Assembly: GCA_020741775.1 (NCBI GenBank) | Contig: DYYG01000003.1 | Location: 1-64,000, forward strand | Direction of reading: 5' to 3' | Length of the DNA stretch: 64,000 bases | Source of the DNA: Methylorubrum populi | GTDB taxonomy: Bacteria; Pseudomonadota; Alphaproteobacteria; Rhizobiales; Beijerinckiaceae | In this document: positions 46,089-56,000 of the stretch, piece by piece | Position numbering within the stretch: position 1 is the first letter of the stretch | Layout of the letters: every line of letters starts with the position of its first letter | Made by a program: the position numbers and the translations under genes | The notes under the pieces: generated by a model | Database searches by the model: none | What the model was told of the DNA's origin: nothing | Seen by the model: only the letters and a program-made list of their open reading frames with translations

Positions 46089-47021
46089 ATGGGACGCTAC
46101 GACCACGCCGCCTACGTCTCCCTGACGATGGAGTTCCGCTGCAACCTCAAATGCGTCCACTGCATGATCGAGGGCACGATGGACCGGCTCGCGCCGGAAT
46201 CGGACGCGCAATTCGAGGAGATCCTCGCCCGTAACGTCCAGGAGCGGCGCTGGACGGGGCTGATCCTCACCGGCTCCGAGATCACCCTGCGCAAGGACCT
46301 GCCCGACCTCGCGCGCAGGGCTCGGGCGAGCGGCTTCGCCCATGTCCGGATCCAGACCCACGGGATGCATCTCGGCCAACCCAGTTTCTGCCACCGGCTG
46401 GTCGAGGCGGGGGTCGATGAATTCTTCGTCTCGATCGCCGGAAGCGAAGCCGCCAGCCACGATGCCCTCACCCTGGTGCCGGGTTCGTTCGCGCGCGCCC
46501 TGCGCGGCCTCGAAACCCTCGATGCCATGGAGGGGGTCGAGACCCTCACCAATACCGTGGTCACCGAGCGGAGCTACCGCCTCCTGCCCGATCTCGTCAC
46601 CCGGCTCGCGCATCTCAAGCGCCTGACGCAGATGGAGTTCTGGGTCTATTTCCCGATGTCGGAGCGCGACGAGAAGGGGCTCGTCGCCCGTCACGGAGCG
46701 GTGCTGCCCTACTTGCGCGAGGCGGTGCTGCGCGCCCGGGCGCTGGGGCGCGCCGTCGAGGTGAAGAACTTTCCCGAATGCCTGCTCGGCGAGCTCGGCG
46801 ACGCCCTCGTCAACGCTCAGCCCGAATTGCATATCGATCCCGATTTCTGGCGGGAATTCGAGCGCAATGGCTTCTATCAATGCCCTCACCGGGAGGCCTG
46901 CGCATCCCGGGAATGCCTCGGGCTCAACAGCGCCTATATCGAGAAATTCGGGCTCGAAGCCGATCTGCTGCACCCGCTCCGCCCCGCGCGGCGTCACGCC
47001 TGGAGCCGTGCCTCCGAGTGA
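46089..47021 (+). CDS. Radical SAM enzyme
   Basis: A 310-residue radical SAM protein. The 4Fe-4S site CNLKCVHC (C-x3-C-x2-C) is at about residues 18-25. LILTGSEITLRKDLPDL marks the SAM-binding GGE-like position, here GSE. A C-terminal cysteine cluster (CPHREACASREC, about residues 269-280) could bind a second cluster, as in shortened SPASM/twitch domains. Such enzymes often modify peptides or small molecules. Start ATG 46089, 17 bases after the unknown gene. The last gene of the coupled plus-strand operon; it converges with the AraC-type regulator. Confidence 0.9.
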   Translation: MGRYDHAAYVSLTMEFRCNLKCVHCMIEGTMDRLAPESDAQFEEILARNVQERRWTGLILTGSEITLRKDLPDLARRARASGFAHVRIQTHGMHLGQPSFCHRLVEAGVDEFFVSIAGSEAASHDALTLVPGSFARALRGLETLDAMEGVETLTNTVVTERSYRLLPDLVTRLAHLKRLTQMEFWVYFPMSERDEKGLVARHGAVLPYLREAVLRARALGRAVEVKNFPECLLGELGDALVNAQPELHIDPDFWREFERNGFYQCPHREACASRECLGLNSAYIEKFGLEADLLHPLRPARRHAWSRASE

Positions 47022-47034
47022 ACGCCGCGCCTCC

Positions 47035-48048
47035 TCAGCTCCTCGTGCCGAGGCGGGGCCACCAATCGTGCAGCACGTCGAGATCGGTGCGCTGCTCCTT
47101 CTGGGCCAGGGCCACCTGCTGGGCCCGGAACTCGCTGGCGGTGATGCCGAACTGCGCCCGGAAGCTGCGGCTGAAATGGACCTTGCCGTTGAAGCCGAAA
47201 TCCGCCGCGAGGCGGGACAGGCGGCGCGTCTCCAGCGGATCGCTGAGGGCGGCCCGGATCGCCAGAAGCCGGCGTTCCTGAACCGAGCGCATGATCCCGC
47301 CATAGGGGGCGAACATGCGGTACAGCGTTGCCCGCGACACGCCGATCTCGTTGGCGATCGACTCCGGCGACAGATCCGGTGAGGTGAGGTTGCTGCGGAT
47401 CGCCTGCTCGGCGAGCGAAAGCGGATCGGTCGCGAGGGTTGGGGTTTCGACGATATCCGAGGCCCGGGCGGGATCGAGGAGCGCCTTGAGGAAGTCGAGC
47501 GTTTTGGTCACGACCTCGTCGACATCCGGCTCTTCGATCAGCGCGCTGCGTTCGCGCAGGGCGATCAGATGGGCGGCGAACATCCGGTTCCGGATCGGAT
47601 CGAGCCGCGGCGGAAGCGGTGTGTCCGTGATCCCCGGCAAGAGGGCCTTCGGCACGATGAGCGAGATCGTGTCCGAGGAGGCGGCGAGGGTGTCGACCTC
47701 CTGGGCGAGGTCGATGATCGCCACCTGCGAGGACCAGATCGTGGTCTGGTGTCCGCTGATCAGGCCGTTGAAGCCGCCGACATTGTAGAGGTGGAAGAGG
47801 AGATGATCCGGCGTGCGGGCGATGAGGTCGCGGTCGCGCCGGAAGCTCTGCGCCCCGAACACGACCCGCGCCACGATGATGTCCCCGATGACTGCGCCGC
47901 TCGCGGAGCCGGTGGGGAGGCGCTGGCTCGGATGGAATGCCCGCGGTTCGAACAGGGCGCCGACGATGCCCTTCCACATTTCGAACGCGACTTCGTTCGG
48001 CAGGCCGGTCGTAAGATAATCCAGGCGCTGGAGGACTGACACGGGCAA
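47035..48048 (-). CDS. AraC-family transcriptional regulator
   Basis: A 337-residue regulator. The N-terminal ~220 residues form an AraC-binding-like domain (LARTPDHLLFHLYNVGGF type segments). The C-terminal ~100 residues carry two helix-turn-helix motifs: SPESIANEIGVSRATLYRMF and SRLAADFGFNGKVHFSRSFRAQFG, the AraC signature. Start is TTG 48048 or GTG 48042. It separates the enzyme operon from the SapC/giant-protein pair and is a plausible controller of one or both. Cofactor unknown. Confidence 0.9.
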   Translation of the reverse strand: MPVSVLQRLDYLTTGLPNEVAFEMWKGIVGALFEPRAFHPSQRLPTGSASGAVIGDIIVARVVFGAQSFRRDRDLIARTPDHLLFHLYNVGGFNGLISGHQTTIWSSQVAIIDLAQEVDTLAASSDTISLIVPKALLPGITDTPLPPRLDPIRNRMFAAHLIALRERSALIEEPDVDEVVTKTLDFLKALLDPARASDIVETPTLATDPLSLAEQAIRSNLTSPDLSPESIANEIGVSRATLYRMFAPYGGIMRSVQERRLLAIRAALSDPLETRRLSRLAADFGFNGKVHFSRSFRAQFGITASEFRAQQVALAQKEQRTDLDVLHDWWPRLGTRS

Positions 48049-49030
48049 CCGGCTTCCGAGGCAAGGAGGAGAGTTGTCAAAATCGGGAGGTCGCCGGAAG
48101 GCGCCGAGGCGATCAGATTCGAGTGTGCAGACGACGACCCTGACGGGAGGCGAAGCCGATCAACGCCCTTGGGGGAAACGTCGAGCGAAAGTCGGCAAAG
48201 CTGCTGCCGTTCCAGACGGTTGAATATTTTAATGGATTCAAAGGGCCTCGGTTTCGGCGTTTGACATGTGGCCTCGTCTGCATCTGCCTCACTCTCCACC
48301 GGCGGGGGCCGCAACGCCAGGGCCTTCCGGGTCGCGCAGCCACCGAGAAAGACCCTAAGTCATTGTCTCGTCGCGTTCTCTTTCGCCCAACCCGCGTCCG
48401 GATCGGCGGAAGAGAGGTCCGGTTTCGGGAGAGGGCGCTGTCATCCAAAGCTGAGGAAGCGGTACCGGTTCATATCGAGGCATCCCGATCGACATAGAGG
48501 GCATAGGTTTCCTCTTTCAGGGGCGCCGAGATGGGTGAGGGGATTTCGCCTCTATAAGGTGAGGCCGATGCCGGTCAACGATTCCTGTTTGGTTGGCGGT
48601 GGAAGATGGCCTGCGGCTGATGATTTACATTGAAAAATTTCGATCTCGGTAGTCTTCCCCGCTTTGGGCGATTGACGAGATCGCCTCGCATTTGCTCGTT
48701 TCCTCTTTTCGAGAAAAGAGCACGTCGTCTGGGCTGCGGTGCTGCGGGGCGCGGTCGTCTCAGAGACGGGAATGTGGGCCTTTGTCGCGCGGTCCAAAAC
48801 TGCTGGCGACTGCTTTGGCGCCTGTGGCCCACGCCTCAATACCCTCAAGTTGCCTCGGCTCGGGCATGGTAAAGGGGTCACGATCGGCTCATTCCGCGCG
48901 GTGCGGTGACGATCTGAGACGCTGGATCAATCGAAAAGCGGGAGGCTCCCTGCGCAAGGTTCTCGGACACTGATATGCGATGAAGCGCAGAGATGCGGAA
49001 ACCGCACATGTGTCGCCAAGTGGGGTCGGA
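48049..49030. other. About 980 bases without a supported gene between the regulator and sapC-like gene
   Basis: Short open frames on both strands have no family resemblance and shadow-like composition, so none is called. The stretch is richer in A+T than the window (for example 48220-48260 and 48620-48720). It contains an 18-base palindrome (48703-48720). Two leader-scale promoters for the sapC-like gene and the regulator would be expected here, but no clear -35/-10 pair was found. Confidence 0.65.
48703..48720. promoter_or_regulatory. Operator-like palindrome
   Basis: CTCTTTTC and GAAAAGAG are exact complements separated by two bases (GA). The 18-base palindrome lies about 310 bases upstream of the sapC-like start. 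It may be a regulator site; no consensus is assigned. Confidence 0.4.
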
Positions 49031-49831
49031 ATGAGTAAGCAGCTTCTCATCTACGAGCGTGCCGTGCCGGTGACCCGGCAGCGTCATGGGGCATGGTCGG
49101 TCAAGGCCGGCGCCTCGTTCGACTTTGCTCGCGGCGTGAATTCGGTTCCGCTGATGGTGGCCGAGTTCCCGAATGCGGCGGCCGAATACACCATCGTCTT
49201 CGGTGGCGCTGCCGAAGAGATCATTCCGGTTGCATTGCTCGGGATCCGCGACAACGAGAACCTGTACGTCACCGAGTCGGGCGCGTGGTCGGGCTCCTAT
49301 GTCCCGGCCTTCCTGCGCCGCTACCCGTTCGTGTTTTCCAGCGATAACGCCAACGAGCCCGACGCCACCTTCACGCTCTGCGTCGACGAGGAATTCGCCG
49401 GCTGTAACGACGAAGGTCGTGGTGAGCGCCTGTTCGACGCCGATGGCGAGCGGACGCAGTACCTGCAGAACGTGCTCGGCTTCCTCCAGGCCTACCAAGT
49501 GCAGTTCCAGCGCACCAAGCTGTTCGTGCAGCGGTTGCAGGATCTCGACTTGCTGGAGTCGATGCAGGCCCAGTTCACCCTGCGCACCGGCCAGCGTTCG
49601 ACGCTGTCGGGCTTCAGCGTGATCAACCGTGATCGTCTGAAGGCCCTTCCGCCGGAGAAGCTCGCCGAGCTGATGCAGGCGGATGAGCTGGAGCTCATCT
49701 ATCAGCACCTCGCCTCGCTGCGGAACCTGACGCCGATCGCCGAGCGGATCGGCGCTCCGGTCGACGCTGCGGCGGCGACGGAGACGGCTCCGGCCTCACC
49801 GGCCGACTTCGAGACGTCGGGCAACGCCTGA
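49031..49831 (+). CDS. SapC family protein
   Basis: A 266-residue protein of the SapC family, named for a Campylobacter surface-layer gene. Typical features are the N-terminal ...SVKAGASFDFARGVNSVP segment, LRRYPFVF (about residues 97-104) and LFDADGERTQYLQNVLGFLQAY. No signal peptide is visible, so it is probably cytosolic or membrane-associated. The ATG at 49031 (MSKQLLIYERAVPV) matches the family start; ATG 48980 is possible. It precedes the giant LEPR-XLL gene by 188 bases on the same strand, which suggests a role in its secretion or assembly. Confidence 0.9.
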   Translation: MSKQLLIYERAVPVTRQRHGAWSVKAGASFDFARGVNSVPLMVAEFPNAAAEYTIVFGGAAEEIIPVALLGIRDNENLYVTESGAWSGSYVPAFLRRYPFVFSSDNANEPDATFTLCVDEEFAGCNDEGRGERLFDADGERTQYLQNVLGFLQAYQVQFQRTKLFVQRLQDLDLLESMQAQFTLRTGQRSTLSGFSVINRDRLKALPPEKLAELMQADELELIYQHLASLRNLTPIAERIGAPVDAAAATETAPASPADFETSGNA

Positions 49832-49841
49832 TCGAAGTCGC

Positions 49842-49905
49842 GGCCGGCCCTGACCGGGGCCGGCCCGGACGCACAGCATCGGTTGGCGCTTAGGATCTGA
49901 GCGCC
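49842..49905 (+). terminator. Tandem hairpins between sapC-like and giant gene
   Basis: A 9-base stem (49842-49850 with 49857-49865) is followed by a 6-base stem (49885-49890 with 49900-49905). Neither is followed by a T-run. They could reduce read-through from the sapC-like gene, so the giant gene may be partly on its own promoter. Confidence 0.45.
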
Positions 49906-50019
49906 GGCCGGCCTTTCGGATGTGGGCTTCGATCAGCCTGGCCGCCCTCGGGCGCGCCGGGATTCGCTGCCTTATGCGCGCTCGAACAGGGCGCGTGCTT
50001 CCCGTTGGAGAGAGCGGCA

Positions 50020-53000
50020 ATGGCTTTTCCGTTTAAGTCGGAAGGCTTCTGGGGCCCCCTGTTCCGCCGTCGTGATCGTGCGCGCGCGATCACGGAAGCG
50101 CCGCGCGCATTGCGTCCGTCCAAGCGTCAGCTCGTGCTGCGTCTGAAGGCGAAGGCCGACCGCCTGTTCAACCGCGATCGATTGATTTTCGATCCGTTGG
50201 AGCCGCGCGTTCTGCTCAACTCCGACATCACCTACCAGATCGGCGCGGCCTCCGACGCCGCGACCGCCGAGCACCAGATCCTGGTCAAGCTCATCGAGCG
50301 GCAGGAGACGATCGACAACGCCACGAAGACGGTCCAGCGGATCCAGGTCTTCGACTATGCGGGGGGCACGGCCTCGACCAACCCGCTCTACACCTTCGGC
50401 CGCATCGACGCCCAGTCGAATCAAGCCTACACGCTCACCGGCTCGGGCGGCAAAGAGTCCATCACGGTCGATGTCGATTCCTTCAAGAAGCTGACCGGTG
50501 ATCAGAAGCCGATCCTGGCCTTCGAGGACGGCAACGGCAATCTCGGCAATACCATCTCTCTCCTGAACACGCCGGCCGATGCCGCGCGCGGCGGGGCTGA
50601 ATTCAAGCTGACGAGTGCCGATGCCGGCAGCATCGCCTCCGGGAAGTTCTCTGGCCGCTTCACGGATGTCGCGAACCTGATCGGGGCCTCCGGCGGTGAC
50701 GACAAGCTCACCATCGGGCAGAGCGGAAGCCTCAGCGGCACTTTCGGCGGCGGTCAGGGCGGCCTGCAGCTCGACCTGTCGTCGATGATGGCCGGCAGCG
50801 TCGATGCGACCTTGTCGGCGGCCAACGGCAAGTATGCGCTGTCCCGCAGCGGCGGCTCGGCGGCGGCGACCTTCGACAGCCCCGCTTTCACCGCGCCGAC
50901 GAAGAGCCTCGGCGTGCTGCTGGGCGATAACGGCAACACGCTTCATCTCGCCAGCCTGCCGAGCACCTCCTCCTTCACCGTCTCCGGCGGCGCCGGTGCC
51001 GACAAGATCGTCTTCGACAGCGACCTGACCGGCCTCAGCGGCGATCGCGGCCTGACCTTCGACGGCGGAGCCGGCGACGACCGGATCGAGCTGTCGGCGA
51101 ATCTGAGCGTGACCGGCGGTCTCGGCATCACCTTCAAGGGCGGCGAAGGCACGAACAGCCTCGTCGTCGGCAGCGGCAAGACGATCCAGGCGGGGGGCGG
51201 GCTGACGCTGGCCGCCGACGCGACGGTGACACCCGTTGCCACGTCCACCGGCTTCGATCGCTCGGCGAGCACGACCGCTCAGATGAGCGTCACCGTGAAC
51301 GAGAACGCCGTGATCCGCGGCGCCGGCGTCAAGATCAAGGTCTCCAGCGACATCACCGTCTCGGACACGGTGCCCGCCGACACCTCGACCATCAGCGTCA
51401 CCGCCAACGGCCTGGCTGGGATCACCCTCGATGGCACGGTGGATGCCGGGACGGGCGATGCCGCGCTGACGGCCGATGTCGGCAACCGGATCACCCTGGT
51501 CTCGACGCTGTCCTCGCAGCTCAAGAGCATCACGCCGAGCCAGACCAACAGCGCGACCATCGCCGTCGGCGCCAAGGGCGCGGTCAATGGCGGGACGGTG
51601 AAGATCGCCGCCAACACGGCGGCCAAGGTCGATGTGAAGGTGCTCGGCCTCGTGCTGCCCGGCGCCGCGACGGTGACCGACGCCGCAACCGGAACTTTCG
51701 AGAAGCTGAAGAGCGCGGTGACGGGCGAGGGCAGCTTCGCCGACGTGTTCACGCCCATCGAGTTGGCGGCGAAGGGGCTGATCAAGTCGGCCGAGTCGAC
51801 CGTCCGGAACACGACGCAGGTCACCGTCGCCAGCGGCGCGCAGATCGTCCAGAGCGGCAGCGGCACGATCGCCGACAGCGATCCGGCCGTCGCGGTGCAG
51901 ATCTCCGCTGACGACAAGACCGATGTCACCACCACCCTGGTGGCGATGGATGCGGCGGCGGTGCCGAGCCTGCATCTCGACGATCCGGCCCTGGATAAGG
52001 CGGCGAGCGCGGCGGCGAAGGCGTCCGCGGCCATCGACATCCTCAATATGTTCGGGCTGACTGGCACGCAGAACGTCACCCGCCTGACCAGCGTCGATCT
52101 CGGTGTGCCGGCCCTCGGGACGCTGCCCGCCGCCGCGCCGGCCGCCGGCGATCCCGCCCTGCTCTCGGCCGCCGGCAAGGCGGCGATCCGCGCCGCCAAT
52201 TCGGGCACGATGGCCGTGCGCATCCGCGCCGCCACCGACGCGCCCGATCCGGCCGATCCCGAGAAGAAGACCGTCGCGGGCGACGGCGAGAATGACGGTT
52301 CGCTGCCCGCGCCGATCAAGGCGGGCGCGGCCCAGATCAACGTCGACGATACCGTGCGCGTGGCCGTGCGCGGCGTTTCGGTCACGGCGGCGTCGCTTGC
52401 CGTCGCCGCCACCAACGATTCCGTCATCGAGGCGCGGGCCATCCAGGCCCGCAACCTGCTGACCGGTTCCACCACCGCCCTCGTCGAGAAGGCGCGCCTC
52501 GGCGCGACCGGGGGCTCCGTCTCCGTCGTCGCGATGGATGCCACTGCGGCGAGCGCCATCGCCGAGCCGATCCAGACCGACTCGCTCGAGTCGGAGAGCG
52601 ACGCCGACACGGCGAAGCGCGAGCTGATCGGCATCACCCGCGGCTCGGCTGTCAACACGGCCGAGCGCGACATCACCGCCACCTTCATCGCCTCCGAGGT
52701 CAGCGGCTCGGACGGCGTCACGCTGACGGCGCAGAACGCCCTCGACCTCACCACCGAGGCGAAGGCAGCGGTGGCGGCGAGCAAGTTCGGCATCGCCGGT
52801 TCCTACGCCGTCAACATCGTGCTCGGCAGCACCACGGCGACGATCCAGGGCGGCCAGGTCATCGCCATCGGCGGTGATGTCACCGTGAACGCGGCCGACG
52901 TCACCAATATCGATGCGCGGGTACAGACTTCGGTCGAGGGCGAGGGCAAGTCCGGCGGCACCGCCATCGGCGGCGCGGCGGCCTTCAACATCGTCGGCTA

Positions 53001-56000
53001 CCGGGCCGATGGCGTCGCGAAGACCGGGATGCTCGCCGACAAGATCGTCGGCATGGCCCTCGACGCGGTGCTCGGCAGCGGCTTCTTCACGGTTGCCGCC
53101 ACCCAGGCGATCCGCGCCCGCGTCGATGCGGCCACCGTGACCGCCACGGCGGGGCGCATCGGCCTGAACGCCGTGAGCGGCGGCACCGTCAACGCCACCG
53201 TCAGCAACACCGTCACCGTGCGTACCCCGGAGCAGACCCGGCTCGACGCCGCCAAGGCCCAGACGACGCGCACGGCCCTCAACAAGGCCCGCACCTTCGC
53301 CGGCAAGCCCGCCCTGAGCGGCGAGCCCGGCGCGGTGACGAGCGCCAGCTCCCGCAGCATCGGCGGTCTGATCGCCACCAACCGCATGAACCGCTCGGCC
53401 ACGGCCGACGTGACCGGCGGCGCCACGATCACCAGCGGCGGCGAACTCGGCCTCCGCGCCGTCGATCTCTCGACCATCAACGCCAACGTGAAACTCGTGG
53501 CCTCAAGCCAGGCGGCGAGCGATGGCGGGCTGCCGGCGAAGAAGCCGCAGATCAAGTCGGATTACAAGCTGAGCGCCGACCAGCCGGTCGCGATCACCCT
53601 CGGCCAGCGGGTGGCCGTCGATTTCTCGACCCTGCTCGGCGAGCAGGCGATCAAGGCCGGCGGCACCCTCGACGCCGTCAAGGCGAACCTGCCCGCCTCC
53701 ACCAAGCAGGCGCAGACCGGCACTACCCCGCCGAAGGCCCCCGCCCTGAAGCCGATCTCCAACGGCGACTTGGTCCTGGTCGGCACAGGCCACCCGGCGG
53801 GCAAGGGCGAGGTCAATTCCTATTACCGCTACGTCAAGACCACGACGGCGGGACCGGATTCTCTCGACCTGTCGAAGGAGGATTTCACCGGCGCCAACTG
53901 GGAGCTGATCGGCGCGAAGGGCGCCGTCTACGCCTATATGGGCGCCGACCGCACCGACGCGAACAAGCTCGACCTCAAGACGGCCAAGTTCTCGGACCGC
54001 GACCTCTGGCGCCGGGTCGGCGAGAGCGAGGCTGTCCCGGCCAAGGCCACCGGCTCCGGCGGCCTTTCGGCCGGCGGCATCGTCGTGCGCAACGAGATCA
54101 AGGGCGGCGTGACAGCCGCGATCAGCAGCACGGCCAACGCCACCACCAAGGTGACGGCCGGCAGCGTCGCGGTCTCCGCCGAGCGAGGGGCCACCATCAC
54201 CTCGAAGGCCGACGCCACGGTCGAGGCGATCGCGACGATCAAGGAGCAGACCGGCGCCAAGGAGGACGGGAGCGCCGGCACCGGCACCGCCAGCACGGTC
54301 CCCGGCAAAACCTCGGCTTTCGACAAGGCCACGCAGTCTCGGTCGAGCGCGCTCGCCATCAACGCGGTGATCGCCACCAACACGATTCAATCGGCGGCGG
54401 ATGCCTCGATCAGCGACAGCGAGGTCACCACCACCGGAACCGACGGCGCGGTCGCCGTCGGCGCGAAGACGACCGGCTCGATCGAGGCCGGGGTGAACGC
54501 GCAGATCACCGCCCAGTCCAGCGGACCCGCCGGCACCGACGACACGGCGCCGGCCGCTTCGACCGGCACCACTGCGACGTCGTCGAGCACATCCTCGGCC
54601 CCGGCCGCCGGCACCGGCCAAGCCGTGCCGCCGACCACGACGGCGCGGGCGGGCGGTCTCCAGCTCGCCTTCAACGCCATCGGTTACGAGAGCAGCAATC
54701 TCGGCTTCGACACCCTCGATGCCGTGGTGGGGACCAACCTCGTCAGCCCGGCAACGGCGCAGGCGAGCGCCCGCATCACCAACACCAAGGTCACGGCCAC
54801 GGGCGCGGTCAGCGCAACCGTCGAGTCCTCCGGCACCATCACATCGACGCTGGGCAACGAGGTCACGGCGTCGGCCCAGGCCGCCAGCGTCAATGCCCTG
54901 GCCGTCTCCGGCCTCGTGGCGATGAACCGCGTCAGCGGCGCCGCCCAGGCTTCGATCGACGCCGCCGGCAAGACGGTCGCGGGAACGGATGTCACCGTCT
55001 CGGCGGTCGATACCGTCGGGATCGCGGCGGAGACGACAGCCTCCGCCACGGCAACTGCCGAGAAGACCGGCTCGGTCAGCGGCGTCGCCAAGAGTGCCGA
55101 TGCGCTGCTCGGCGAATATACCTACACCACCGCTTCCGGCTCGCGGCAGGTCACGTTCGGTCAGAAGATCCGCCTCAGCGACAGCTGGGCCGGCAAGGGC
55201 GAGAAGGGCGCGGTGTACCAGTATATGGGCACCGATTTCGCCGCCGCGCTCGATCTCGGCAGCACCACGGAGCCGAAGCTCGACTTCTCCGATTTCGCTC
55301 TGTGGAAGAAGCTGGACGCCTCGAACGTCGTCGCGGGTGCGACCAGCGCGAAGCCGCCGGCCGCCAAGCTTTCCGCCACCGGTCTCGGCGCGGTCTTCTC
55401 CCGCAACGATGTCTCGGGCAAGGCCGAGGCCTGGATCGTCAACACCACGCTCGCGGCCAAGGGCGATGTCGGCGTCACCGCTTCCTCCGAGGCGACGATC
55501 ACCGCCAAGGACGAGAGTGAGATCGAGGTCGAGGGCGGCTCGGCCTTCAGCGGCGTGCTCGTCTCCAACAACGTCCAGAACGGCGCCCGCGCCTTCATCA
55601 AGAACAGCACGGTGACCAGCGACGGGGGCGGCGTGACCGTCTCGTCGGAGAATTCCTCCAAGATCGAGGCCGAGGCGGCGGGGTCCGTCGCCGGTGAGAC
55701 GACGGCGATCGGGTTCACCCTCGCTTTCAACACCATCGGCTTCCAGCAGCAGAACCCGCTCTACAACGCCGTCGACACCATCGTCGGCGATCCGCTGATC
55801 GCCACGGCCACCAAGTCCGAGAATCCGGCCGGGGCGACGGCCTTCATCACCGGATCGACGGTGACCGCCGAGCGTGACATTGCCGTCACCGCCGACAGCC
55901 AGGCCCAGATCACGGCCTCGGCGGGCAATACGACCAAACAGGCGGATTCCGCCGAGACCGTCCACAAGGCGGAGACCGGCGCTCGCGGTATCTCGGCCGG

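Noticed and set aside
48261..48266. TTGACA as a -35 element upstream of the sapC-like gene
   Set aside because: No acceptable -10 sequence at 16-18 bases; probably chance.
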